Part shown: piece by piece, positions 37,229 through 46,633 of the stretch
Position numbering within the stretch: position 1 is the stretch's first letter
How the letters are laid out: every line of letters begins with the position of its first letter
Assembly (NCBI RefSeq): GCF_016755875.1
Contig: NZ_BNED01000005.1
Location: 3,575,001-3,639,000, forward strand
Reading direction: 5' to 3'
From: Streptomyces spororaveus
Lineage (GTDB): Bacteria; Actinomycetota; Actinomycetes; Streptomycetales; Streptomycetaceae
Length of the DNA stretch: 64,000 bases
Translations under genes and position numbers: made by a program
The notes under the pieces: model-generated
The model's database searches: none
The model's input: only the letters and a program-made list of their open reading frames with translations
What the model was told of the DNA's origin: nothing

Positions 37229-37735
37229 ATGACCAGGACGAACTCCGGCGTGCGGTGGATCCACACCATCCCGATCGCCATCGGCATCATCTGCGGGATC
37301 CTCATGTGGCACATGGCGGTGCCGCGGCTGATCACCCAACTGACGGGAGTGGACGGCACCTTCCTCGCGGAGCGCTGCACCTGGGGCGACCTCGACTCCG
37401 ACGGGGAGCGGACCATGACGTGCGCGGGGGACTTCACCGCCACCGACGGATCGCTCGCCCTCCCCGGGATCGAGATCGACGGAGTGTTCGACGAATGGCC
37501 GGAGGAGCCGGTGAGCGCCCGCGTCAGCGGGCCGTCGGCCGACCACGCCGTGCAGATGGAGTTCGGCGCCTCGCTCGCGGCCATAGGCATGGGGCTGACC
37601 GCCTTCGCGTTCCCGGCCTGGGCGCTGACCGCGGCCACCCGCGACGCCCTCGACCGCCGCAGGCGGCGCCGGAACAGCCCGCCGCAGAGCATCGGCCACG
37701 ACGCCGATTCGTGGGGCCCCCTCCCGTCCGCGTGA
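37229..37735 (+). CDS. Small two-helix membrane protein
   Basis: 168 residues from ATG 37229; TACTGT ends 7 nt upstream, the leaderless pattern. A first membrane helix (IPIAIGIICGILMWHMAVP) is followed by an extracytoplasmic loop of about 75 residues with two Cys (ERCTWGDLDSDGER, MTCAGDF) that could form a disulphide. A second helix (AAIGMGLTAFAFPAWALTAA) and a basic tail (DRRRRRRNSP) follow. No family is recognised. Confidence 0.7.
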   Translation: MTRTNSGVRWIHTIPIAIGIICGILMWHMAVPRLITQLTGVDGTFLAERCTWGDLDSDGERTMTCAGDFTATDGSLALPGIEIDGVFDEWPEEPVSARVSGPSADHAVQMEFGASLAAIGMGLTAFAFPAWALTAATRDALDRRRRRRNSPPQSIGHDADSWGPLPSA

Positions 37736-37847
37736 CCCACCGGGGCGCCCGTCCTGCGGGAAGCGCACTCACCGCACCACACGCACGGCACTTCCCGTCG
37801 AACGCTCCGGAAGGAACCATGGGGAGGGCATCAACGTCGTAGATGAT

Positions 37848-38009
37848 ATGAAGATAAAGCGCCTCATTGCCGAACAGATCGGACCGAAAGCTTCCGTCGA
37901 CCCCGGCGCACGGGGCGCCACGTCCTCGCCCTCACCCTGGCCCTCACCTTCACCCGCGCCCTCCCTGTCCGCCCCCAAGGAGGGTGGCGGCATCCCGTGC
38001 GTGGACTGA
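37848..38009 (+). CDS. Possible short frame overlapping the SEDS gene start
   Basis: ATG 37848 opens a 53-codon frame: an amphipathic start (MKIKRLIAEQIGPKASV) and a Pro/Ser-rich remainder ending in TGA 13 bp inside the SEDS gene. The first codons are AT-rich and unlike neighbours; no good ribosome site is seen. It may be a coupling frame or mere chance. Confidence 0.2.
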   Translation: MKIKRLIAEQIGPKASVDPGARGATSSPSPWPSPSPAPSLSAPKEGGGIPCVD

Positions 38010-39391
38010 AACCCCTGACGTCGGCGGTCGCCCGCCGCCGCACCGAGGCGCTGCTCCTGGTCTTCGTCATCGCCATCGCCGTTTTCGGCCACGCCGCCGC
38101 GGGCCTCGCCATGAACGGCGAGCTGCCGCCCAAATTCGTCGACTTCACCGTCAGCATGACCTTGCTGTCCCTGGTGGGACACCTGGGCGTGCGCCGCTTC
38201 GCGGCCTACGCGGACCCGCTGGTCTTCCCGCTCGCCATGCTGCTGACCGGCCTCGGGCTGGTCCTGCTGCACCGCCTCGACCAGGGCTACATCGAGCGCT
38301 GGAACTCGGACGCGAACGCCCCCGGCCAGCTGATGTGGACGGTGGTCGGGGTCGCCGCCTGCCTGCTGGTGCTGGCGCTGCTGCGCGACCACCGGCTGCT
38401 CCAGCGGTTCATCTACATCACCATGGCCGTCGCGCTGGTGCTGCTGATCGCGCCCGCCTTCTTCGGCGCGGACACCTACGGCGCGAAGCGCTGGATCAAA
38501 CTCTTCGGCCTCTCGCTCCAGCCGGGTGAGTTCGTGAAGATCATGATCGCGATCTTCTTCGCCGGGTACCTGGTCATCCACCGGGACTCGCTGGCCCTGA
38601 CGGGCCGCAGGTTCCTGGGCATGCGACTGCCTCCGATGCGCCAGCTCGGCCCGATCGTGACGGTGTGGATCGTCTCGATGCTGGTCCTGGTCTTCGAACG
38701 CGACCTCGGCACCTCGCTGATCTTCTTCGGGGTGTTCGTGGTGATGCTGTACGTCGCCACCGAACGCACCAGCTGGATCGTCTGCGGCCTGCTCATGGCC
38801 TCGGCGGGCGCCTTCGTGGTCGGCTCGACGGAGCCGCACGTCAAGGCGCGCGTGGCCGCGTGGCTCAACCCGCTGTCGTACTACTGGGAGAACCCGCCGG
38901 CCGGAGTCACCTCGGACCAGTCGGCGCAGGCGCTGTTCAGCTTCGGCACAGGCGGCGTCTCCGGGACGGGCCTCGGCGTGGGCCACCCCGAGCTGATCGC
39001 GTTCGCCGGGCGCAGCGACTTCATCCTGACCACGGTGGGCGAGGAGCTGGGCCTGGCCGGGGTCATGGCCGTACTGATCCTCTACGCGCTCCTCGTGCAG
39101 CGGGGACTGCGGATGGCACTCGGCGCCCGAGACCCCTTCGGCAAACTGCTCGCGGTGGGGCTGGCGGCGGCGCTGGCCCTCCAGGTCTTCGTGGTCGCGG
39201 GCGGCGTGACGGGCCTCATCCCCCTGACGGGCAAGGCCCTGCCCTTCCTGGCCAAGGGCGGCTCGTCCCTCCTGGCCAACTGGATCATGATCGCGCTGCT
39301 CCTGCGCATCAGCGACAGCGCGGAACGCCAACGCGAGGCGGACACCCACGGCCCGGTGGAAACGATCATCACGCCGGTGGTGCGGGTGTAG
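37997..39391 (+). CDS. SEDS-family peptidoglycan glycosyltransferase (FtsW/RodA/SpoVE)
   Basis: 464 residues, GTG start with GGAGGG upstream. About ten membrane helices. Family motifs: GAKRWIKLFGLSLQPGEFVKI, the catalytic-loop region FERDLGTSLIFFGVF, GVGHPELIAFAGRSDFI, VGEELGLAGVMAVL and VTGLIPLTGKALPFLAKGGSS. SEDS proteins polymerise lipid II with a class B penicillin-binding protein; no such partner is adjacent, so the division, elongation or sporulation role cannot be assigned. Confidence 0.92.
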   Translation: MRGLKPLTSAVARRRTEALLLVFVIAIAVFGHAAAGLAMNGELPPKFVDFTVSMTLLSLVGHLGVRRFAAYADPLVFPLAMLLTGLGLVLLHRLDQGYIERWNSDANAPGQLMWTVVGVAACLLVLALLRDHRLLQRFIYITMAVALVLLIAPAFFGADTYGAKRWIKLFGLSLQPGEFVKIMIAIFFAGYLVIHRDSLALTGRRFLGMRLPPMRQLGPIVTVWIVSMLVLVFERDLGTSLIFFGVFVVMLYVATERTSWIVCGLLMASAGAFVVGSTEPHVKARVAAWLNPLSYYWENPPAGVTSDQSAQALFSFGTGGVSGTGLGVGHPELIAFAGRSDFILTTVGEELGLAGVMAVLILYALLVQRGLRMALGARDPFGKLLAVGLAAALALQVFVVAGGVTGLIPLTGKALPFLAKGGSSLLANWIMIALLLRISDSAERQREADTHGPVETIITPVVRV

Positions 39392-39483
39392 GGCCGGGGC
39401 ACGGGCGGGCAAGCGCGCGGCGCCGCCACGCGCTCCCCGCCTCTCCTCGGCGTCTGCACCCCGTCCCGTCCGTCGGACACCCC

Positions 39484-39768
39484 CTAGGCGGAGGCGACGA
39501 CCTCGCCGGAGGTGACCTGCGGCGGGTTGGGCAGGAACCGGGCCAGGTGGTCGCGTACGAAGTGCGCCGCCCTCTCGATCGACTCGTCGGCGCCCGCCCG
39601 GTCCCGGAAGACGCTGGTGGACACCATCACCCCGGCTCCCGCATCGACCCAGAAGTACGCCACGAACCCGGGGACCTGACGCATGATCGGCACGAACCCC
39701 TCGTCGACGATGCGCCCGGCCTCGGCCGGGTCGGTCACTCCTTCGTACCGCCGGACTGCTGCGTACAT
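39484..39768 (-). CDS. ABM-like small protein (dimeric alpha/beta barrel)
   Basis: 94 residues from ATG 39768, with GAGGAG upstream. It reads like an antibiotic-biosynthesis-monooxygenase/stress-barrel domain: YAAVRRYEGVTDPAEAGRIV, GFVPIMRQVPGFVAYFWVDAG, STSVFRDRAGADES. Such proteins oxidise small aromatics or have no known reaction. It stands alone between the SEDS and deacetylase genes. Confidence 0.78.
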   Translation of the reverse strand: MYAAVRRYEGVTDPAEAGRIVDEGFVPIMRQVPGFVAYFWVDAGAGVMVSTSVFRDRAGADESIERAAHFVRDHLARFLPNPPQVTSGEVVASA

Positions 39769-39903
39769 GGTTGATCTCCTCAACGGTGCTCGGCGTCGTC
39801 GCGAGGAGGACGTACCCGGCCCGGCACCCACGCGTCCGCGCGGCGCCCGGCAATCACCGGAAGGGACGACCTCGGGCGCGTGGTACGGCCCACGGGGCGT
39901 CCG

Positions 39904-40773
39904 CTAGAGGTAGTCCTCCAGGCGGCCGATCCGGTAGCCCTGCTCCTGGATCCGCTGGAGCATGCGGGTCGCCATCTGGGTCTCCGTCGTGCCCTTGAGC
40001 TCACCGGGGCCGCGGAAGTGGGCGAGGATGATGTCGCCCGGCTTGAGGGCGGAGCCCTCGGCGTACTGGAAGTTGTTGATCTGCATCGAGGCCCGCCAGA
40101 GCACCAGGGACGAGACTCCGCACTCCGAGGCGGCCCGGAGGGTGTCGTCGTTGTAGTTGCCGAAGGGCGGGCGGAAAAGCGGCGGACGCTTGCCGAAGCG
40201 CTTCTCCAGGCGTTCCTGCTGGCCGCATATCTCCTTCTTCTGTCCCTCGAAGGACAGGGTCCGCAGATTCGGGTGCGTCAGCGTGTGGTTGTTTATCGTG
40301 CTCGCCGAGCCGTTGTCACGGATCTTCTCGAAGTACCCGTAGTCCGACGAGGCCACGCTGTCCGTGAGGAACATGCTGATCGGCAGCTTGAGGTCGGCCG
40401 CCATCTTCAGGAACTCGGGGTCCTTCTCCGCGCCGTCGTCGAAGGTCAGGAAGACGACCTTGTCGTCCGCCGGGACGGGTATTCGGTCTATCACCGGGAC
40501 CTTGCCCGGCCCCGGCTTCGGGATCTGCGGTTTCTGGGCCGGCCTGGGCGCGTACTGGAGGGGGGCCGTCAGGCCCCACTTCTTGTACGCCTCGTCGGAG
40601 GCGCCCGCCGACGGCGACGCCGTCGGCGTGGCGCTGCCCGTCGCCGGTGTCGGCTGCGCCGTCTTGGCGGCCAGTCGTTCGGTGGGGGCCGCGCTGTCCC
40701 CGCATCCCGTCAGGGACAGCGCCAGCGCGCCGGCCGCCAGCGTTCCGACTACCAACCGGCGCGCGTGCTTCAC
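39904..40773 (-). CDS. Polysaccharide deacetylase lipoprotein
   Basis: 289 residues, GTG start. The lipobox LSLTGC makes Cys24 the lipidated residue. The NodB domain has FLTFDDGAEKDPEF (metal Asp), NNHTLTHPNL (H-x3-H), FRPPFGNYND and GDIILAHFRG. It removes acetyl groups from cell-wall polysaccharide outside the membrane. It starts within the stop of the paralogous upstream gene (GTGA overlap), so the two are translated together. Confidence 0.9.
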   Translation of the reverse strand: MKHARRLVVGTLAAGALALSLTGCGDSAAPTERLAAKTAQPTPATGSATPTASPSAGASDEAYKKWGLTAPLQYAPRPAQKPQIPKPGPGKVPVIDRIPVPADDKVVFLTFDDGAEKDPEFLKMAADLKLPISMFLTDSVASSDYGYFEKIRDNGSASTINNHTLTHPNLRTLSFEGQKKEICGQQERLEKRFGKRPPLFRPPFGNYNDDTLRAASECGVSSLVLWRASMQINNFQYAEGSALKPGDIILAHFRGPGELKGTTETQMATRMLQRIQEQGYRIGRLEDYL

Positions 40774-41708
40774 AGATAGTCCTCCAGGCGAGCCACGGCG
40801 TACCCCTTGTCCGTGACGGTCTTCATGACATGACGGATCATGTCAGGCATCGTGCCCTTCCAGTCTTCCTTGCCCCGGAAGTGGGTGAGGATGATGTCGC
40901 CGGGGTGGAGATCGCGGTCCCATTCACGGTAGTCCATCCGGTTCGTGAACGCCTCCGCGTTCCACAGCGGGACCGCCTTGATGCCGCAGGACTTCGCCGC
41001 GCGCAGCGTGTCCTGGTTGTAGTTGCCGTACGGCGGCCGGAAGAGGGTCGGCCGCTTGCCGAACTGCTTCTGGATGGTGTCCTGCTGGCCGCAGATCTCC
41101 TCGCGCTGCTGCTCGTAGGACAGACCGGGCATGTAGCGGTGGTTGAGCGTGTGGTTGTTCAGGGTGACGCCCGCGTCCTGCATCTTCTTGAAGTACGGGT
41201 AGTTGTCCCGTACGACGTAGTCGCTGAGGAAGGCCGTGTACGGGATCTTCAGCTCCTGCATCATCTTCAGGAACTCGGGGTCCTTCTCGGAGCCGTCGTC
41301 GATGGTCAGGAAGACGACCTTGTCCTCGGTGGGGACGGTGGTGAAGACGTTGGGGTACTCCTCCTGGTCCTCCACCTCGAAGCCGTCGCGCGTGTGGATC
41401 TCGGGCTTCTCCTTCGGCGCCGGCGGGGCGGTGAGCGGGGTCTTGCGCAGCCCCCACTTCTTCGCCGCGACGATGCGTGCCTGCTGGGCCGCCTTGGCCT
41501 TCTCGGCGGCGCTGAGCGCGCCCGCGGCGCCCGCCTCCGCGGCCTTCTCCTTCGCGGGCCTGTCCGGCCCGGACTGCCCGGATCCGCAGGCCGTTCCGAG
41601 GGCGGCGACGAGCAGGGCTGCGACGGCCACCCCGAACCGGCCGCGCGGACCTGCCGCGTACCGGTGACCCTGTTGCGACTTATTTCCCTTTTGTCGTACT
41701 AGCTGCAT
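40770..41708 (-). CDS. Polysaccharide deacetylase lipoprotein, paralogue
   Basis: 312 residues from ATG 41708. Basic start, hydrophobic segment and lipobox ALGTAC. An Ala/Lys-rich linker leads to a NodB domain: FLTIDDGSEKDPEF, NNHTLNHRYM, FRPPYGNYNQD and GDIILTHFRG. Both copies share the SEKDPEFLKM and KKWGL-type segments, so this is a tandem duplication. Wall polysaccharide is the likely substrate. Confidence 0.9.
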   Translation of the reverse strand: MQLVRQKGNKSQQGHRYAAGPRGRFGVAVAALLVAALGTACGSGQSGPDRPAKEKAAEAGAAGALSAAEKAKAAQQARIVAAKKWGLRKTPLTAPPAPKEKPEIHTRDGFEVEDQEEYPNVFTTVPTEDKVVFLTIDDGSEKDPEFLKMMQELKIPYTAFLSDYVVRDNYPYFKKMQDAGVTLNNHTLNHRYMPGLSYEQQREEICGQQDTIQKQFGKRPTLFRPPYGNYNQDTLRAAKSCGIKAVPLWNAEAFTNRMDYREWDRDLHPGDIILTHFRGKEDWKGTMPDMIRHVMKTVTDKGYAVARLEDYL

Positions 41709-41854
41709 AGCTGCGCATCCTGGCACCCGACACACGGGCTCTCCGGAAGACACCGCGAACGCGGTCCGACCTTCCTTCGACTGGCCCACACCGGGCCGCC
41801 CGGGGGCACCCTCCCGCGCCGCCCCGGGGCCGGCCCGTCGCCGACAATGGACCC

Positions 41855-43045
41855 GTGACCCCCGAAGACTTCGCCGCCCTCCTCGCCCCCGAGGGCCGCG
41901 CCCTCCTCGACTCGCTCCGCGACTACGACCCCTCCCAGGAGCTGGCCGTCGCCACGCGGCTGCGCCGCGAGCACCCCGCCGCCCTGGTCTCCGCCGCGCT
42001 CGGGCAGGCCCGGCTGCGGCAGCGCGCGGTGGCGAAGTTCGGGGCCGAGGACGCCTTCCGGATGTACTTCACGTCCGGCGGCGGCGAGATGGCCACCCGC
42101 GCGTCCGTGGCCTCGTACCGGGCCGAGCGGCTCGCGGCCCTCGGCGTACGCAGCCTCGCGGACCTGTGCTGCGGCATCGGCGGGGACGCCCTCGCGCTGG
42201 CCCGGCTCGGGATCCGGGTGCTCGCGGTGGACCACGACCCGCTCACGGTCGCCGTCGCGCGGGCCAACGCCGAGGCGCTGGGTCTGGCGGACCTGATCGA
42301 GGTCCGGGAGGCGGACGTGACGGAGGTGGACACCTCCGGCTACGACGCGGTCTTCATCGACCCGGCCCGGCGCGGTGGGCGCGGCCGGATCTTCGACCCG
42401 GAGTCGTACTCGCCCCCGCTGTCATGGGCGGTGGAGACGGCCCGCGCGGCGAAGTACGCCGCCATCAAGATCGCCCCCGGAATCCCGCACGAGGCCGTGC
42501 CCGCGGAGGCCGAGGCGGAGTGGATCTCCGACCAGGGGGACGTCAAAGAGGCCGTGCTCTGGTTCGGGACCGCGCCCGGGACCGTGCGCGCCACCCTGCT
42601 CCCCGGGCCGCGCGCGCTGCACACCGCCGATCCGCTGCCGGATCCGGAGGCCGGGCCGGTGGGCCGCTGGCTCTACGAGCCCGACGGCGCCGTCATCCGC
42701 GCCCATCTGGTCGCCGAGGTCGCCGGGCAGCTGGACGGACGGCTGATCGACCCGACGATCGCCTACATCACGGCGGACGAGCTGCGCGCGACGCCGTACG
42801 CGACGGCGTACGAGATCACCGACGTGCTGCCGTTCGGGCTGAAGAAGCTGAAGGCGTTGCTGCGCGAGCGCGGGGTGGGGATCCTGACCGTGAAGAAGCG
42901 CGGCTCGGCGATCGAGCCCGAGGAACTGCGCAAGAAGGTCAGGCCGCAGGGGCCGAACTCCGCGACCGTCTTCCTGACCCGGGTGGCGGGGGCCCCCTCG
43001 ATGCTGATCGGCGCCCCGGCCCCGGCCCGCACCGACACCCCCTAG
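41855..43045 (+). CDS. SAM-dependent methyltransferase with THUMP-like domain
   Basis: 396 residues. A helical N-terminal region precedes the Rossmann methyltransferase (LADLCCGIGGDALALARLG, VLAVDHDPLTVAVARANAEA, AVFIDPARRGGRGRIF, a DPAR catalytic-type motif). The C-terminal part (PTIAYITADELRATPYATAYEITDVLPF, KALLRERGVG) matches the class annotated as THUMP-like. rRNA or tRNA methylation is plausible. GTG 41855 has GACAAT 6 nt upstream, a leaderless arrangement. Confidence 0.85.
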   Translation: MTPEDFAALLAPEGRALLDSLRDYDPSQELAVATRLRREHPAALVSAALGQARLRQRAVAKFGAEDAFRMYFTSGGGEMATRASVASYRAERLAALGVRSLADLCCGIGGDALALARLGIRVLAVDHDPLTVAVARANAEALGLADLIEVREADVTEVDTSGYDAVFIDPARRGGRGRIFDPESYSPPLSWAVETARAAKYAAIKIAPGIPHEAVPAEAEAEWISDQGDVKEAVLWFGTAPGTVRATLLPGPRALHTADPLPDPEAGPVGRWLYEPDGAVIRAHLVAEVAGQLDGRLIDPTIAYITADELRATPYATAYEITDVLPFGLKKLKALLRERGVGILTVKKRGSAIEPEELRKKVRPQGPNSATVFLTRVAGAPSMLIGAPAPARTDTP

Positions 43046-43051
43046 AGGGCC

Positions 43052-43324
43052 TCAGCCCCCGTCGACGTCCACCGACTCGAACCGCCAGCGGTGCACCGCC
43101 CGCGTGATCAGGTCGGCCGCGGGTTCGGGCAGCTCGGGGAGGTCGGCCGCCACGCCCTCGGCGGCCTCCCACCAGGTGATCACGAGGACCCGGTCCTGCG
43201 GGGCCCGGAACACCTCGCGGCGCACCGGCTCCCGGGCGAGGACCTGGGCCCGGGCCCACTCCAGCAGTTCCCTGCCCCGGCCGTCGGCGGCCCGGGCCTC
43301 CCACATCAGCGCGACGGTGCTCAC
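43052..43324 (-). CDS. Small hypothetical protein coupled to tsaD
   Basis: 90 residues, GTG 43324 overlapping the tsaD stop (GTGA). [22 protein letters not shown] and [19 protein letters not shown] suggest a ferredoxin-like alpha/beta barrel, but no family is clear. It is the last gene of the tsaB-rimI-tsaD transcript. Confidence 0.7.
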   Translation of the reverse strand: MSTVALMWEARAADGRGRELLEWARAQVLAREPVRREVFRAPQDRVLVITWWEAAEGVAADLPELPEPAADLITRAVHRWRFESVDVDGG

Positions 43325-44430
43325 GAGTACAGGTTGTCCTTGCTCAGTTCGTGCACGTGGTCGTGATCGTGGCCGTGCGTGTGCGCCGTGCCCGGCACGT
43401 GCGGGTCCGTCACCGGCAGCGAGGAGTCGGCCGACAGGTCCCAGTCCGATGCGGGCCGGTTCCGCTTGACCATCTCCGCGCCGAGCGCCGCGACCATCGC
43501 GCCGTTGTCCGTGCACAGCTTCGGCCGCGGCACGCGCAGGATGATCCCCGCGGCGTCGCACCGCTCCTGCGCCAGCGAGCGCAGGCGGGAATTGGCCGCC
43601 ACACCGCCGCCGATCATCAGGTGGTCGACGCCCTCGTCCTTGCACGCGCGGATCGCCTTGCGGGTCAGCACGTCCACCACGGCCTCCTGGAAGGACGCCG
43701 CCACATCGCGCACCGGGACCTCCTCACCCGCGTTCCGCTTCGCCTCGATCCAGCGGGCGACGGCCGTCTTGAGGCCGGAGAAGGAGAAGTCGTACGCGGC
43801 GTCGCGCGGCCCCGTCAGCCCGCGCGGGAAGTTGATCGCCTTCGGGTCGCCCTCGCGTGCGAGCCGGTCGATGACCGGGCCGCCGGGGAAGCCCAGCTGC
43901 AGCACCCGCGCGATCTTGTCGAAGGCCTCGCCCGCCGCGTCGTCGATGGTCGCGCCGAGCGGCCGTACGTCGGAGGTGATGTCCGGGGCCAGAAGCAGCG
44001 AGGAGTGCCCGCCGGACACCAGCAGCGCCATCGTCGGCTCCGGCAGCGGCCCGTGCTCCAGCTGGTCCACGCAGATGTGGGAGGCCAGGTGGTTCACCCC
44101 GTACAGCGGCTTGCCGAGCGCGTACGCGTAGGCCTTGGCCGCCGAGACGCCCACGAGCAGCGCCCCGGCGAGGCCGGGACCCGCGGTGACGGCGATGCCG
44201 TCGAGGTCGCGGGCGCTGACGCCGGCCTCCTTCAGGGCCCGTTCGATGGTGGGGACCATCGCTTCCAGGTGGGCCCGCGAGGCCACCTCGGGCACGACGC
44301 CGCCGAAGCGCGCGTGCTCGTCGACGCTCGACGCGATCGCGTCCGCGAGCAGGGTCGTGCCGCGGACGACGCCGACGCCGGTCTCGTCGCAGGACGTCTC
44401 GATGCCGAGGACGAGCGGTTCGTCAGCCAT
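43321..44430 (-). CDS. tsaD: tRNA N6-threonylcarbamoyladenosine synthase subunit TsaD
   Basis: 369 residues from ATG 44430 (a GTG at 44439 is an alternative). [15 protein letters not shown], the metal-binding [46 protein letters not shown] core and [12 protein letters not shown] are as in the family. With TsaB and TsaE it transfers threonylcarbamoyl to A37 of ANN-reading tRNAs. The C-terminal tail is unusually His-rich ([15 protein letters not shown]). It overlaps rimI by 8 bp. Confidence 0.96.
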   Translation of the reverse strand: MADEPLVLGIETSCDETGVGVVRGTTLLADAIASSVDEHARFGGVVPEVASRAHLEAMVPTIERALKEAGVSARDLDGIAVTAGPGLAGALLVGVSAAKAYAYALGKPLYGVNHLASHICVDQLEHGPLPEPTMALLVSGGHSSLLLAPDITSDVRPLGATIDDAAGEAFDKIARVLQLGFPGGPVIDRLAREGDPKAINFPRGLTGPRDAAYDFSFSGLKTAVARWIEAKRNAGEEVPVRDVAASFQEAVVDVLTRKAIRACKDEGVDHLMIGGGVAANSRLRSLAQERCDAAGIILRVPRPKLCTDNGAMVAALGAEMVKRNRPASDWDLSADSSLPVTDPHVPGTAHTHGHDHDHVHELSKDNLYS

Positions 44431-44935
44431 TGCTCTCACTGCTCTCAGTTCGTGCTTGTGCGGGGTCGGTCAGTCGCATGACGAGCGCGTCGACGTTGCC
44501 GGGCTGGTAGTAGCCGCGCCGGAAGCCGATGGGCTCGAAACCGAAGCGCTCGTAGAGCTTCTGGGCGCGGGTGTTGTCCACCCGTACCTCCAGCAGCACC
44601 TCGGCGCACTCGAACGCGGTGGCGGCGCGCAGCAGGTCGGTCAGGAGCCGGGCGCCGAGCCCGGTCCCCCACTGGTCGCGGGCGGCCGCGATGGTCTGTA
44701 CGTCGGCCAGGTCGCCGGCGGCGGCCAGCCCGGCGTAGCCCACCAGCCGGCCCGCCGCGTCCTCGGCGACGACGTAGCGGCGCGTGGCCTGGGGGCCGCG
44801 GGCGTGGGCGAGTTCGGACCAGAACATCCCGGCGGACCAGGCGTCCTCGGGGAACAGCTCGTGCTCCAGTTCCAGTACGGGGCCGATGTCCCACCAGCGC
44901 ATCTCGCGCAGGGTGTGGGGGGTCGCCGGGGTCAC
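44423..44935 (-). CDS. rimI: Ribosomal protein S18 alanine N-acetyltransferase-like
   Basis: 170 residues of the GNAT fold. The acetyl-CoA site reads [21 protein letters not shown], followed by [31 protein letters not shown], the RimI signature. GTG 44935 overlaps the tsaB stop by 4 bp. It acetylates protein N-termini; placement between tsaB and tsaD is conserved. Confidence 0.93.
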   Translation of the reverse strand: MTPATPHTLREMRWWDIGPVLELEHELFPEDAWSAGMFWSELAHARGPQATRRYVVAEDAAGRLVGYAGLAAAGDLADVQTIAAARDQWGTGLGARLLTDLLRAATAFECAEVLLEVRVDNTRAQKLYERFGFEPIGFRRGYYQPGNVDALVMRLTDPAQARTESSESNG

Positions 44936-45594
44936 TGCGGGGTGACCACCTTGTAGTTCTTCGGCACCTGGGCGTCGGGGCGGCGCAGGTAGAGCGGCGT
45001 CGGAGGCAGGAACTCCAGGCCGGCCGCCAGCCGTTCCGCGGCCAGCGAGGCCAGCGCGGCGGCCGACTGGTGCTCGGGGTTCCGGGCGTCCGTGAACACC
45101 TCGGGGTACAGGAATGCGCCCTGGCCGACCGCGGGCAGGCCCGCGACCTGCTCGGCGATGTCGGCCGGGCGGTCCACGGCGGGCTCGCCGACGCGCGTGC
45201 GCGGGTCCTCGTACCGGGCCCAGTAGACCTCCTTGCGCCGCGCGTCGGTGGCGACGGTGAAGGGGCCCTCGACGCCGGCGGCCCCGGCGGCGTACGCCAG
45301 GCCGTCGAGCGTGCACAGGCCGTGCACGGGCACGCCCAGCACGGCGGCGAACGTGGAGGCGGTGACGAGGCCGACGCGCAGCCCGGTGTACGGGCCGGGG
45401 CCGACGCCGACGACGACACCGGTGACGGCTTCGAGCGTGACCCCGGCCTCGGCGAGGACCTTGTCCACGGAGGGCAGCAGGAGCTCCCCGTGGCGGCGGG
45501 CGTCGACCTGGTTCGACTCGGCGACGACGGACTCACCGTCGTGCAGGGCGACGGTGACGGCGGGCGTGGCGGTATCTACGGCGAGCAAGAGCAC
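44932..45594 (-). CDS. tsaB: TsaB, t6A synthesis dimerisation subunit
   Basis: 220 residues. LAVDTATPAVTVALHDG, RRHGELLLPSVDKVLAEAG, VVVGVGPGPYTGLRVG and GVPVHGLCTLDGLAYAAGA mark the Kae1-like fold without the metal His pair. It binds TsaD and supports threonylcarbamoyl transfer. GTG start; first gene of tsaB-rimI-tsaD. Confidence 0.95.
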   Translation of the reverse strand: MLLLAVDTATPAVTVALHDGESVVAESNQVDARRHGELLLPSVDKVLAEAGVTLEAVTGVVVGVGPGPYTGLRVGLVTASTFAAVLGVPVHGLCTLDGLAYAAGAAGVEGPFTVATDARRKEVYWARYEDPRTRVGEPAVDRPADIAEQVAGLPAVGQGAFLYPEVFTDARNPEHQSAAALASLAAERLAAGLEFLPPTPLYLRRPDAQVPKNYKVVTPQ

Positions 45595-45713
45595 GCGAAC
45601 AGCCTACGACTCCGGCGACGGCACCCCTCGCGGCCGGTCTCGGAGCAGGGTGACTGCTACCTTTCGACGGGGTACCGGACGTGGTATCGGTCGGCGCGGA
45701 GAGGTGGAGCAAG

Positions 45714-46268
45714 GTGGCACGCAGCAGCTCGGGAATCGTGGCCGGGCTCACCGCCGCGGCAGTGGCGGTCGTCGGCTTCCTCGGCTACCAGGCTTCCGCC
45801 ACGGCGCCCGCGCGTCCCCCGAAGGCGGCGGTGCAGGAACCGGCCCCCGCCGCGAGTCCGGCCGCCAGGCAGGACCCCGCGAAGCCGGCGCCCGTGCCCG
45901 AGGGTTCCGGCACCGGGGTGCGCGTCGTGTACTCGGTGGGCCAGAAGCGGGTGTGGCTGGTGGGTGACCCCGCGCAGCCGCCGAAGACGTTCCCGGTGAT
46001 GCCGAGCACGGTCCACCCGAAGCCGGGCAGCTACATGGTCGGTTCGCGCTCCGGTTCGGTCACGGGCTCGGACGGCGTGCCGATCGAGCACGTCGTGCGG
46101 TTCGCCACCGCGGAGGGTGTGGCGGTCGGTTTCAGCGCCCGCACGGACGGCGCGCTGCCGGAGCCGGACCCGAACAAGAAGACCGGCGGCATCCGCATGG
46201 CCCGCGCCGACGGCGACGCGATGTGGGCGTTCGCGACGATCGCCGCGAAGGTCGTCGTCGTTCCCTGA
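45714..46268 (+). CDS. Secreted hypothetical protein, degenerate L,D-transpeptidase-like
   Basis: 184 residues from GTG 45714 (GGAG at 45706-45709); GTG 45681 is an alternative. One N-terminal membrane helix (GIVAGLTAAAVAVVGFLGY) and a Pro/Ala linker lead to a beta domain: VVYSVGQKRVWLVGDPAQ, PGSYMVGSRSGSVTGSDGV, EHVVRFATAEGVAVGFSA. This looks like the first half of a YkuD fold but lacks the catalytic SHGC. Convergent with a 61-residue gene. Confidence 0.65.
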   Translation: MARSSSGIVAGLTAAAVAVVGFLGYQASATAPARPPKAAVQEPAPAASPAARQDPAKPAPVPEGSGTGVRVVYSVGQKRVWLVGDPAQPPKTFPVMPSTVHPKPGSYMVGSRSGSVTGSDGVPIEHVVRFATAEGVAVGFSARTDGALPEPDPNKKTGGIRMARADGDAMWAFATIAAKVVVVP

Positions 46269-46332
46269 CGGATCGCCCCCGCTTCACCCGACCGGGTGAT
46301 GCCGCGGCAGGACGCCGCCCGGCCTGGGCCGT

Positions 46333-46518
46333 CTAGGCCGCTTCGGATTCCGGAGCGGCCTCTTCGCGTGCGGGGTCCGCGGGCCCGCCCGTGCCCGTGG
46401 CGTACTCCCGTGCGGGGGGCGTCGAGACGGCGGTGGCGGCCACGCCGGCGGCGAGGAGCGTCCACATGGAGACGGCGGACGGGCGGGTTTCGCGATGTGC
46501 TCCTGCTGGTGCCGACAT
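46333..46518 (-). CDS. Small hypothetical protein, 61 residues
   Basis: ATG 46518 has a perfect AGGAGG 6 nt upstream. One hydrophobic stretch (SMWTLLAAGVAATAVSTP) and an acidic C-terminus rich in Ala/Glu. No family is recognised. Its last codons form part of a terminator hairpin. Confidence 0.6.
   Translation of the reverse strand: MSAPAGAHRETRPSAVSMWTLLAAGVAATAVSTPPAREYATGTGGPADPAREEAAPESEAA
46335..46361 (+). terminator. Terminator overlapping the end of the 61-residue gene
   Basis: AGGCCGCTTCGG and CCGGAGCGGCCT form a 12-bp stem with one T-G pair and an ATT loop, followed by CTTCG. It probably ends the plus-strand gene at 45714-46268. Confidence 0.6.
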
Positions 46519-46633
46519 GGCTGCCTCCTGGACCCGGGACACCGTACTTAGGCATACCTAAGAAACTCTCGGTACCATGTCACCACGAGGGCTGCCGACA
46601 GCGCAATATCTTGCCGACGAGTTGTCGGTACGT

